Positions 54,651 through 64,000 of a stretch of DNA of 64,000 bases are shown one piece after another. Every line of letters starts with the position of its first letter. Position 1 is the first letter of the stretch. The position numbers and the translations under genes were made by a program. The stretch comes from Terramyces sp. JEL0728. Its lineage: Eukaryota; Chytridiomycota; Chytridiomycetes; Rhizophydiales; Terramycetaceae. The notes under the pieces are model-generated. The model was not told the origin of the DNA. It did not search any database and saw nothing but the letters and a program-made list of their open reading frames with translations. The stretch spans positions 1 to 64,000 of the forward strand of contig JADIIU010000011.1 of the NCBI GenBank assembly GCA_027603945.1, given 5' to 3'.

Positions 54651-54770
54651 TACGCGTTTTTGCAAGAATATTTTAAACTACTTGTAAGAAACACTCATCC
54701 AAATAAATTATCGCACATGCAGCTTTCTTTGTGTTTGAAACAAATTCTTGAGCCACCAATTCTTTAAGAA

Positions 54771-55574
54771 ATGGAAAAAGGAGAGTCAAATACTAGAAAG
54801 ATAATATACGTAATAGTAATAGCATTAGTGTGGATTCTAGTTATTATTGAAATTGCAAGGAGTTTTTCCGAACTGTATATCCCGACATCACTGGACGACG
54901 TAAAGAAACTATCGCAAATACTGTAGTTTATTTTAATGTAGCTTGGAATATAAAAAGACGGAGCAATTCAAACTGTTGATTTTGTACTGCTTGACTTATT
55001 TGCTTAACCAGACTGTTGGACTGCCAAGCGAAGCACTGTTCAATATTATTGGAGGGATTTTGTACGGATACGCAGCAGTGCCGTTACTATGCTTCCTAGT
55101 CGCTTTAGGTTCAGCATTTACGTTTCTATTATCCAAGCATTTGTTGGGCCAATTGATTTTCAACTATTGTATTCCCAAATCGACGTTATTGACAATGAAG
55201 AGTGCGGTTGATGAAAATAGAGGGCACTTGCTTTATTACTTGATTGCAGTCAGGGCATTCCCATTTACACCAGCCTTTTTGACTAATTTGGCATATCCAT
55301 TAATTGGGGTTGACATTCTTACTTTTTCCATTGCTAGTTTTATAGGTAAATTGCTGTAATACCAGGAATAGCTCCATTTTCATTCATCTGTGTCGATGCA
55401 GCAAAGACCATTGCCAATCTTGAGTCAATGTCGGATATTTTTTCATTTGGAGTGATGTTGAAGCTGGTACTAATTTCAGCTGCATTCATTGTTCCGCTAA
55501 TATTTAAAAAGAGGATTATTGCGTACTTTAACAAATCTGAAGAAGAAATCCCGCTTGGCGAGTATTTAGAATAA
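54771..55574 (+). CDS. VTT-domain (TMEM41/TVP38-like) membrane protein, copy 1
   Basis: 254 aa; introns at 54923-54941 (19 nt) and 55346-55365 (20 nt). Features in order: N-terminal membrane helix; D-D-V-K-K-L-S-Q; then F-N-I-I-G-G-I-L-Y-G-Y; L-S-K-H-L-L-G; the V-R-A-F-P-F-T-P and N-L-A-Y-P-L-I-G-V-D motifs of VTT proteins; and F-I-G-G-I-A-P-F-S-F-I. Family members are ER or Golgi scramblase-like proteins involved in autophagy and lipid transfer. A tandem paralogue follows 122 bp downstream. Confidence 0.88.
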
Positions 55575-55696
55575 ATTGTATTTATCTGCATCCCTATTTA
55601 GTTCAGGCTATTCCGATGGCTAGCGAATACTGATGATTCTAATCAGTAGCCCAAATTATTCCAATCCACAGCCACCCCTTTACCAAAGTAAAGTAA

Positions 55697-56502
55697 ATGG
55701 AGCGAGAAAAAGAAACAAATGCCCGCAAAATAATATTCGTAATCATAATATCGGCTCTATGGCTTATTTACATTATAAACCTCGGCAGTTACTTTTCCCA
55801 GCTGTATATCCCACATTCGCTTGACGATGTAAAGAAACTATCGCAAATATTGTAAATTATATTAATGTAGATTAGAGTATAGTAAAACAGAGCATTGGAG
55901 ATTATTGCAGTTGTATAGTTTGACTTATGTGTTTAAGCAGACCTTTGGATTACCGGGAGCTGCCTTGTTTAATGTGATGGGAGGTGTGCTGTATGGATAC
56001 GCTGCAGTGCCGCTCATTTGCCTGCTAGTTGCGATAGGCTCGGTATTCACCTTTCTATTATCAAAGCATCTACTCGGCAAGATTATATTCAATTACTGCA
56101 TTTCAAAAGCAACTCTACTTTCATTAAAAGTGACTGTGGATGCAAATAGGAATCATTTAATGTATTATTTAATAGCGGTGAGAGCATTTCCATTTACACC
56201 AGCACTAATAACCAACCTTGCATACCCATTAATTGGAGTAGATATGATTTCATTTTCAGTTGGAACATTTATAGGTAACCAGCTATAACATAGGAATCAT
56301 CCCGTTTGCTTTTATATGCGTAGATGCGGCTCATACTATAGCTACTTTGAACTCTATATCCGACATATTCTCTTTTTGGGTGGTATTTAAGCTCGTACTG
56401 ATATCCAGCGCAATTATTGTTCCCTTGATTTTCAAGAATAGGATAATTGCCTATATCAAACGAGATGAAGAGACTGTGCCGCTTGGAGAGCAACAAGTGT
56501 AA
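55697..56502 (+). CDS. VTT-domain (TMEM41/TVP38-like) membrane protein, copy 2
   Basis: 255 aa; introns at 55852-55870 and 56275-56293, both 19 nt and at the same positions as in copy 1. All family motifs are kept (F-N-V-M-G-G-V-L-Y-G-Y, V-R-A-F-P-F-T-P, N-L-A-Y-P-L-I-G-V-D). The first 20 residues and the C-terminus differ. The stop overlaps AATAAA. Confidence 0.88.
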
Positions 56503-56535
56503 TAAATATTTAGAAATATTTTTTGTTTTGAAAAA

Positions 56536-57117
56536 ATGAATGAACAATTGGATTTCTTGCTGGAATCAGCTTACAAAATGCTTTCACAATCACCAGAGAT
56601 ATCCCGCCATCTAATTGTAAAATTTATTCAAGTATCTAGCGAAAACAACATACCAATATCAACCACACTTTCCAGGAACTATTGCCAAAAATGCGGCTCG
56701 ATTTATATGCCCGGAATCAACACTATTTTGAAAATAAGAAACAAGGGACCAAATAATAAGCAATTGCCAGGTCCGAGTGCTGTCCTATCTAAAAAAACGG
56801 ATCCGGTATCGTGGTACATGTCTTACAGATGTCTTTACTGCAGAAAAGAGACACTGTTTCCCGTGTGCAATGAATCACACTTAAAGAGTATCAATTCTCG
56901 AAACAAAGAAACCAAGGCGGACCATTTAAATATTGACCCAAAGATTGATCCAAAGCCTGCAAAGAGTCAGCCAAAGATAAAGAATGAACCACAGACTAAA
57001 AGCAATAATCCAAAGATAAAGAATCAAAAAATATCGAAAAAGAAGGATTTGGCAAAGTTGCTAAAGAAGCCAGAAAAAGAAAAATTCAATCTAACAGACT
57101 TTCTTTCAGGATTATGA
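56536..57117 (+). CDS. SNM1: Snm1/Rpp21-type RNase MRP/P subunit
   Basis: 193 aa, intronless. The Rpr2 fold shows an N-terminal helical pair, then a zinc ribbon Y-C-Q-K-C-G-S-I-Y-M-P-G paired with Y-R-C-L-Y-C-R-K. The basic, Pro/Lys-rich tail resembles yeast Snm1 (198 aa) more than the shorter Rpp21. It is a protein subunit of RNase MRP and/or P in rRNA or tRNA processing. The last six bases overlap the last six of the convergent SANT gene. Confidence 0.82.
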   Translation: MNEQLDFLLESAYKMLSQSPEISRHLIVKFIQVSSENNIPISTTLSRNYCQKCGSIYMPGINTILKIRNKGPNNKQLPGPSAVLSKKTDPVSWYMSYRCLYCRKETLFPVCNESHLKSINSRNKETKADHLNIDPKIDPKPAKSQPKIKNEPQTKSNNPKIKNQKISKKKDLAKLLKKPEKEKFNLTDFLSGL

Positions 57118-58062
57118 TATATTATTGGTTATTTTCCATTGCTGTAATAAATAATGTTGTCTAGTTTCCAATTCACCCTTCTGGTGCCCTTTCAACAACT
57201 GAAAGTCACCTGCAAGTACCAAAGCATCTTTTTCTCTTGTCCAGATTGGATTCTTTTGATCTTTCGGTTCATGTACAGCCCACTGAACCCTCGCATCTCT
57301 AACATTGCAGTGCTTTTCAAATTTCATTCCGTACCGTTCGACCAAACCTGAAATATTGGCAATATCTGATGGTGCTAATCTAGGATTCCGTGATAGATAG
57401 CTAAACCTCCTTCGCAGCCTAGCAGGTGAAAACTGTGGCAAAGACTTCAAATGCAGTTCCATAAAATCTGTACTCGATTGCACTAATTTATCATCCTCTG
57501 GTAAAAACGGAATCTTTTCTCTATCAACCAACAATTCATACCGCTGCCGAATTTCTTGGCTGGAGAATGGAAAGTCTTGTACAAGTAAACTGAATTGGCA
57601 TTTAAGTTTCTTTGCTAATAAAAGCAGCGTCTTGTCCATTTCTGGCGTCCATTCATTTTTAGTCTGTGTCCCGGCTTTGATTATTGGAACTGTTTGCTCA
57701 ATGGCTTGTGCAAGAGGTAAATTCAGCTGTTGTACTTGTTTACGTAAATGGTTCTCGTATCTGTGATGGACTTCTTGGAATGTCTTGTTTAATTGAAACG
57801 CTAGTTCGAGCCATGTCGGATGCTTGTTTTTTATCTTGTTTAGTATCTGTATATCTTGTCCCGATGTGAAATGTGGGTCTCTGTTTGGATTCAGGTACAG
57901 CAGATGTTGTCCTAATTTAAATGTGTCTGTTGGCAGCTGGTATTCCGTTCGTATTCGTCTGGGATCAAATCCGTATTTTGTGAATCCATCCCGTAATTTC
58001 TGTTGGTATTCTGTGTTGAATTGAGGTTTGGTAAAGTCTATTGGAAATTTGATTTTTTTCAT
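57112..58062 (-). CDS. SANT/Myb-like protein
   Basis: 316 aa, intronless. Several helical units are visible, the clearest being E-W-T-P-E-M-D-K-T-L-L-L-L-A-K-K followed by R-Q-R-Y-E, typical of a SANT/Myb repeat. Similar Trp-poor repeats precede it (H-P-T-W-L-E-L-A-F-Q-L-N) and follow it (P-I-W-T-R-E-K-D-A-L-V). It may be a transcription or chromatin factor; the subfamily is not recognised. Confidence 0.6.
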   Translation of the reverse strand: MKKIKFPIDFTKPQFNTEYQQKLRDGFTKYGFDPRRIRTEYQLPTDTFKLGQHLLYLNPNRDPHFTSGQDIQILNKIKNKHPTWLELAFQLNKTFQEVHHRYENHLRKQVQQLNLPLAQAIEQTVPIIKAGTQTKNEWTPEMDKTLLLLAKKLKCQFSLLVQDFPFSSQEIRQRYELLVDREKIPFLPEDDKLVQSSTDFMELHLKSLPQFSPARLRRRFSYLSRNPRLAPSDIANISGLVERYGMKFEKHCNVRDARVQWAVHEPKDQKNPIWTREKDALVLAGDFQLLKGHQKGELETRQHYLLQQWKITNNIS

Positions 58063-58122
58063 AACTTTTTCAGAGATAAATTAGCAAATAATATTTACAG
58101 TATTTATTCATTACAATTATGA

Positions 58123-61100
58123 TTATTCATTAAGATTATTGAAGCTGCCTCTTGAGCGTGCATCAGCAATCGCCCTCTTTACCAAACTGGAATTCATCAT
58201 CTGCTGACTACCCAAATCCCGCCTCGTTGCGGTTGTTTTGAATGTGTTTGCAGTAGTAACGTATAACCGCAGCTTCTTCCATCCACGATTTTGCTGATGC
58301 AACGATAGTCTCGAAGGTGTTTTTTCAATAACACGGATTTCGAGTTGTTGGTAATCTTTCTTGGACGGTATGTCTTCGCCTTCGACTATTAGGAAACCCG
58401 GAACTGGGAATGGCGGAAGAACTCGTACAAGAAACCCAACTACCAAACTTCCAAAGCCTAATCCAAATGACAATGCCCAGCCAATTCCGTCAAGGCCATT
58501 GGAATCAATTTGAAACACAATTCCTCCAAATTCTACTATTATCACCTGCCCAACTATTGTAAGGAATAATATGACAATGAATATTCTGTTGTGGAGTATG
58601 TTTTTAAAGACATTGTAATCTGCAGTTAGTTTGAATTACCTGTAGTAATTGATCTACAGTTGATTTCATTAAAGATTTGGCAAAATATGAAAACATTAAA
58701 TACTATGGAAGCTGTTCTGAATCCAGGGTATGGAGAATCCAAATCGCCAGAATTATTAACCTGGTTTGCTTCAAACCAATCTGCGCCTTTAAAATACAGA
58801 GACAGACAAATTATGATTTGATACACGGCTTGAGCAATGATTTGGCGAAACATATCTGCATTAACTATTGGCTCGGTTCGTTTTGACGGTTTCCTATTCA
58901 ATAGTTCGTCTGTGGGATTGTCAGTTGCTAAAGCCAATGCAGCTAGCGTATCCATGATCAAGTTTACCCATAAAAGCTGCACGGCGTTTAATATAGACTC
59001 TGGAGACTTTGGACCCGTGACTGTAGTATATATTGAAGTGACGATGGTAATAACTACAGCACTAATGTTTACAGTCAATTGAAATTGCAAGAATTTCCTT
59101 ATTGCGTCGTATACACATCTACCCCATACCACTGCTCTTACAAGCGAAGCAAAGTTGTCATCCATCAAGACTATATCGGACGCTTCCTTTGCAACTTCCG
59201 TGCCAGCTATGCCCATACTAAATCCGACATGAGCACTAGACAGCGCTGGCGCATCATTTGTGCCGTCTCTGGTTAATTAATCTTACCTCCAGTAACTGCA
59301 ACAGTTTCGCCTAGCCTTTTCAAATTATTCACTAGTATTTGCTTATCTAACGGAGAACTTCTCGCCAAAACTTGGAGCTTTGGCAAAGTTTTGTCCATTT
59401 CTTCCTGCGACATTTCTCTAAATGCAGGACCCTCCATTACCAAACCATCTGCAGTCAGTATACCGCATCCCCTTGCAATTGCTTTCGCGGTATCTATGCT
59501 ATCGCCCGTAACCATCCGCACAGTGATTCCAGCAGTTTGACACTTTGCTACAGCAGCAGGAACTTCCGGTCTTAATGGATCTAAAATTCCAAACAATGCA
59601 ACCATAATCAAATCAATATCGTCTGCAATGGATCCATCATCATAAAATGGAGTTTTTTCATGGGAAATCGGTTTGATTGCGGCGCATATCGTTCTAAGAG
59701 CTCTTCCTGCATATTCTGAAATCTTTTTCAAATACATTTCTTTCATTTCAGGGGTAATCTGTTCTATCCTTCCTCTTTTTGACAGTATCCTATTACAGTT
59801 TTTAAAAACTATTTCGGAAGCTCCTTTTACAAAAATGAATTCTATTTCTGGCTGATCTGATTTGGTTAAGCCCAGAGTTTCTTCAAATCCGCTGTCATTG
59901 GCCAATTTAACAATGCAGGACATTCGTTTTCTTTGGGATGAAAATGGAACTATTGTGGAGATTTTAGCTGATTTTCTGTCGACATCATAAGGGTAGCCCA
60001 GTTTTGTCAAATAGTCCAATATTGCAATTTCAGTCTTTGAGCCTTCAATAACCGCCTTTCCTTCGTGATTGATAGTCAATCCTGCTGTTGAATTGACATT
60101 GAGGGATTTGGCTACCAAAGCTAAAACTTTGGGCATTTTTTCCGGATTTTCCTTCAGTATCAGCTCCTTTACTGATTCGCATGTTTCTTGAACAAACGAA
60201 TGTTCGAGAATGACACCTTCTACGACAGTCATTTTGTTCAATGTTAATGTTCCTGTTTTATCTGAGCAAATTGTTGTTGCGTTGCCCATAGTTTCGCATG
60301 AGGCAAGATGTCGCACCAAGTTATTATCTTTGAGCATTTGCAGCGTAGCGTGTGCTAGCGAAAGTGTTACTGCTAAGGGCAATCCCTCTGGGACGGCCAC
60401 AACGACAACTGTAACCGCAAGGATTAACAACATTAAAATATCTTCAGATATTTTCAATGAATCGGATATTCCCCTATTTGTAACAAAATAAACAATCAAT
60501 AGTAGAACTATCATCGCAATTGCCAGATAAAATGCTCCTTTCGCTATAAAATCTGCCAAAACATTTAGTTTTTGTTGTAGCGGTGTATCTTCAGGTTCAA
60601 CATCCAACGCCTGAAGTGATTTCCCATTCATTGAATATATCCCTGTTCCAATCACAAGCATTTTCCCCACTCCGTTATTCACGTTTGTTCCTGACAACAA
60701 AAACGGGTCATTTATTTCGTCTTTCTTTATGGCGTGTGGTTCTCCTGTCATTGTGCTTTCGTCAATTTCTACATTATAACCATTGATTAATATTCCATCG
60801 GCAGGTATCACTACGCCGGTTTCTATCACAACGACATCACCAACCACAATACGATCAATTGCAACCTGTACGGTTTCACCTCCGCGAACAACTTTAACTA
60901 CAGAAAGCGATTTTCCAAAGTCATTCAAGGCTCTAAACTGTCCCTGTTTCCTATAATCCGATATAGATCCAATTAGAACCACAATTATAACTAATTATTA
61001 ACTTTAGATACTGGCAACAATTATCGCTCCTCCATCAATTAATGCCAATTCGTCTTTTTCTTGAGCAAACCATGATTTGTAGATCCCAATCCCCACTTCC

Positions 61101-61381
61101 ACTGCAGCTGCACATATCAATACTAACAGAGTTTGGTCCTGCAATGCCTCCCACACAAATTCGATGAACGAATGCAAAACCGGTTCGGGTAATGAGTTAT
61201 CACCGTATTTTGCCTTTTGTGTGTCTAGTATTTGAACATCATTTTTAAGTCCAGTTTCTGAATTTGAATTCAATAGCAAAGCTAATTTATGGACTCCACC
61301 AAATTCTTTCAACAATTCAGGGTTTTTTGGATCCACTAATTTTTGTAATTCCTCTATGGTTGGTTGACGATTAGCTTCCAT
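58123..61381 (-). CDS. PMC1: P-type Ca2+-ATPase, PMCA/Pmc1 type (IIB)
   Basis: 1,065 aa; introns at 60991-61011, 59267-59286 and 58620-58639 (21, 20 and 20 nt). P-type motifs in order: T-G-E-P in the actuator domain, P-E-G-L-P-L-A-V-T in helix 4, phosphorylation site C-S-D-K-T-G-T-L-T, M-V-T-G-D and, after splicing, V-T-G-D-G-T-N-D-A-P-A-L. The C-terminal tail has a basic amphipathic stretch with Trp (G-W-K-K-L-R-L-Y), a plausible calmodulin-binding or autoinhibitory site. It exports or sequesters Ca2+. The second intron ends CAG-AG; only the second AG restores the G-D-G-T-N-D motif. Confidence 0.95.
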
Positions 61382-61652
61382 CCAGAACTTTTATTAAAGG
61401 TGAAGTTACGTGTCGTGACGTAAACCTTGTCGTGTCTTGCTTACGATTTAAAATATGCAGCACGGTAGTGTTTGAAATACTTTATCGGGCATCTGGTGCT
61501 ATTTGGTGACCTGGAGCTTATTACTGGTTCGATTTGGCTACACTCAGTATTTCCTTGGATGCTAAACCGAGCGCTACTCTGGTGATCCAACGTTACTGTG
61601 CATATCTGTAGAAGCTTCTGCAAGTATTCAAAGTATCTTTTTTTTCTCTAAA

Positions 61653-62635
61653 ATGAACTCCAAAACAGACGGTGAACAAAGTAAAGATATTCAAAATAAA
61701 ACGGTAGAACTAGAGATTCAACCTACGAATCCGCCTGCAATATCCAAAAGGCAGCTCAAGAAACAAAAGAAGCAGGAAAAATACTTGGAAAAGAAGGAAT
61801 ATATGCGGAGCAAACGAAAGGAAGAAAGAAAAGCAAAGAGAGAACAGCGGGTTGAAGCTGGTCTTCCGCCAAGACCGAAAAAAAGAAAGGTAGAGCAAGT
61901 TTCTAGCGGTGTACGGGTGGTCCTGGATTTATCGTTTGAAAAATATATGCTGGAAAAGGTTTTCGAGATTTTATATCAGGAATTAAAGAGTACAGCGGCC
62001 CAAGCAATGTACTGTTACTCGGACAATCGCGGGAGAGAAACCGCACTGGATTTGTATATGACATCTGTTACAGGTGGAATTCACGAAGCGCTGATAGAGA
62101 AATCTCCTTCCTATAAAAATTGGAAAGTAAAATATACTTAATTAAAGTTGAATCAACATGAAAAACATTTCATGGAGTTGACAAAAGAAGAATTTCATCA
62201 GAATAACAATGCACCGTTGGAATTCTGTTACCTGACTGCCGATTCACCGAATGTAATTGCCGATTTAGATCCAAACACAATTTATATTGTAGGCGGGATT
62301 GTGGACAAGAACAGGCACAAAGGACTTTGCTTTCAAGAAGCAGAAAAGTACAAGATTGGGCATGGAAGACTTCCTATTGGAGAATACATAAAGCTGGGCA
62401 CCAGAAAAGTACTGACAATCAATCACGGTATTTTAGATTAATTCTAGTTGTCGCGATCATGGGCGAATACGTTAATCACAAAGATTGGAAGGAAGCGTTT
62501 CTGAGGATCTTGCCTGCGAGAAAAGGTGCAGCAGCCAAAGAAGATAATAACAACTCAGCTGAAGATCTGCAGAGCTTGTCGGAAGTCGATGATGAAAAAC
62601 ACGAAAATTCAGAAAGTGAAATAAAGGAGAAATAA
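61653..62635 (+). CDS. TRM10: tRNA m1G9 methyltransferase Trm10
   Basis: 313 aa; introns at 62127-62147 (21 nt) and 62428-62447 (20 nt). The N-terminus is Lys/Arg/Glu-rich. The SPOUT core has [32 protein letters not shown] and [10 protein letters not shown]. The conserved Asp of G-I-V-D is present. The tail is acidic. The stop overlaps AATAAA. Confidence 0.95.
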
Positions 62636-62854
62636 ATTACATCCGCAAATATCGCTGTTTTATTACATTAATTCTGTAGGGGCGAATATCCGTTTAGTCT
62701 GGCTTAACAATGACAAGCTTCGACAATGTGACGTGTTGATTTGACACTTTTTCAATTTGTAATATACATTTGACTTGCCCCACAAGTAATGTGGAATTCA
62801 CAAGAGGATAAAGTAAATCGCACCGTATAACATTAGAAAAATAAAAGCTTCACA

Positions 62855-64000
62855 ATGAAATTGTTCACAAAGAAAACCTCATCTGTGGAGCCTGAAGGAA
62901 ACACCGGAAGCCTGAAAAGAGCAATCACTACAAAGGAAGGAAAGAGAGGGAATGACGACGAAAATGAAATATTGTCCAGTCCATCCGTCCTGTCAAAAGG
63001 AATGGTGTTTGACTTTACCAGCACGGATACAAAAGAACACAAAAAGACACCATCAGCAAATAAATTTGATTCTACTGGTAATATACCAAAGGATTTGGAA
63101 ACATCAAAGTCGCCAAAATCGGTGAGGGCAGCCTCCAAAGATTATTTGGCAATGGACAGCAAACAAGAATCTCAGCTGCCTAATCTGGGGAAAAACAGGA
63201 TGCAGATAGATTCGCCCGCCAATAAAACATACACCCCGCCTCTACCACTGGAGAATGAAGATTCCATATTGGACGATTCAAAAATAGCCGCGACAAAGAG
63301 CAAAATGTTGAAAGGAGTAACAGTGCGGGGATTGGAAAAACTGCAATTCAATACACAGTATGTCAATAAGACAGAGTACTCAGAGAAAATCGCAACTGTT
63401 ATAGACTCGCCAAACACAGCCGAGGAGGGACGGACTGATAGGATTCGTGCATCGATTGGATCTAGCCCGCTTGTGGATAGAGGGCAAGATCCGTTTGCCA
63501 AGAAGGAACTTTCTAATCTCAAAATTCCAATAACGAGTGTGAAAATATTGGAAGATATACCAATCGAGCAATCCTCGGAGATTGACAGCAATACTGGTGA
63601 AGTAAAGAGTAATTCATTCAAAACTTCAGCAAAATCAAAGGATACTGCAGAGAAAATGCAATCTCCAATAGATAAAGCTCCGGCCTCAAATTTTATGCAA
63701 ATTGATATCCCAGCAGCCAAATACAAACCGCCTCCACCACTGGAAGACAATTCATTCGTAATAGAGACAACTTCAAACAAATCATCGCCGGCTGTTGTAA
63801 AAAACAAGGCAAAGGGCATTACAATAAGAGGTATTGAGAAACTACAGTTTGATGTCAGCCAGCCAATTAGTCTGACAGATCCAACTACCTCATCAGCAGA
63901 TACTAAAATATTGCCATCCAAAGCAGCAGTAGACAACAAACGGCAAAGCTTTCCTGTATCAATTGCTGACACAGTTAGCATACCCTCAGCTGGAATTCGT
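62855..64000 (+). CDS. Repeat-containing disordered protein, 5' part
   Basis: An ATG at 62855 opens 382 codons to the window end without a stop, so the C-terminus is missing. The product is rich in Ser, Lys, Asp and Pro. Two copies of a roughly 50-residue module lie at residues 116-168 and 281-333. Each has M-Q-I-D-x-P-A, a P-P-x-P-L-E core and G-(V/I)-T-(V/I)-R-G-(L/I)-E-K-L-Q-F. No homologue is recognised. The repeats may be linear binding motifs of a scaffold. Two antisense open frames here are shadows. Confidence 0.65.
   Translation, partial: MKLFTKKTSSVEPEGNTGSLKRAITTKEGKRGNDDENEILSSPSVLSKGMVFDFTSTDTKEHKKTPSANKFDSTGNIPKDLETSKSPKSVRAASKDYLAMDSKQESQLPNLGKNRMQIDSPANKTYTPPLPLENEDSILDDSKIAATKSKMLKGVTVRGLEKLQFNTQYVNKTEYSEKIATVIDSPNTAEEGRTDRIRASIGSSPLVDRGQDPFAKKELSNLKIPITSVKILEDIPIEQSSEIDSNTGEVKSNSFKTSAKSKDTAEKMQSPIDKAPASNFMQIDIPAAKYKPPPPLEDNSFVIETTSNKSSPAVVKNKAKGITIRGIEKLQFDVSQPISLTDPTTSSADTKILPSKAAVDNKRQSFPVSIADTVSIPSAGIR

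Noticed and set aside
63172..63981. 269-codon minus-strand open frame
   Set aside because: It lies antisense to the 382-codon plus-strand frame starting at 62855, which has the ATG, the internal repeats and the better composition.
1..64000. Nucleomorph or ciliate origin, suggested by the tiny introns
   Set aside because: Dynein, cyclin B, carboxypeptidase S, MDM10 and a GATA factor do not fit a nucleomorph gene set. TAA, TAG and TGA all act as stops at family C-termini, which argues against the reassigned codes of many ciliates.

Overview
This is a nuclear window from a gene-dense, flagellated, fungus-like eukaryote. The fungal side is shown by MDM10 (ERMES complex), a Pbs2-type MAP kinase kinase, a fungal-type GATA factor, carboxypeptidase S, Efg1 and an Snm1/Rpp21 protein. 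The flagellar side is shown by a complete DNAH1-type axonemal dynein heavy chain, the dynein assembly factor kintoun (DNAAF2) and an EFHC1/Rib72-type DM10 protein. Together they fit an early-diverging zoosporic fungus or a close relative (chytrid, rozellid or aphelid grade); I cannot name the species. All three standard stop codons are used.

The most striking property is the introns. I resolved about 90 in some 30 genes by homology and frame, and every one is 19 to 22 nt long (roughly 25 of 19, 45 of 20, 13 of 21 and 6 of 22). They carry GTA-type donors and a TAAT or TAAC branch-like motif a few bases before the AG. Each resulting model gives an intact reading frame, and most gene models come from joining several short open frames.

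Layout: 0-1 kb holds the 5' end of a putative secreted Lys-rich protein and an unresolved stretch. 1-16 kb holds EMG1, the MAPKK and the 12.8-kb dynein gene. 16-19.5 kb holds a mitochondrial DUF1279 protein and a GATA factor flanked by unusually long non-coding DNA with a cluster of TTGATAAG sites. 19.5-28.3 kb holds THOC1, SLBP, RPAC19, kintoun, an ankyrin protein, carboxypeptidase S, MDM10 and EFG1. 28.4-31 kb holds two bestrophin-like paralogues. 31-46 kb holds a disordered S/T-P protein, p23, RPS2, TSC1, a C3orf33-like protein, a Btz-like protein, cyclin B, EFHC1, APE2, CstF-50 and Nse4. 47-50.5 kb holds three tandem seven-helix membrane proteins with PP1-docking-like C-termini. 50.6-57 kb holds RNase H2B, MRI1, two stomatins, two VTT-domain proteins and an Snm1-like protein. 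57-64 kb holds a SANT protein, a PMCA-type Ca2+-ATPase, TRM10 and a repeat protein running off the end.

Compaction is extreme. Start codons of divergent genes lie 10 to 40 bp apart, one convergent pair overlaps by 6 bp, and AATAAA motifs are commonly fused with the stop codon. The exceptions are the GATA gene surroundings and a few stretches that contain coding-like but unassignable sequence. Four families are present as tandem copies (bestrophin, 7-helix, stomatin, VTT), so local duplication is active. I saw no tRNA, rRNA, CRISPR or recognisable transposon.
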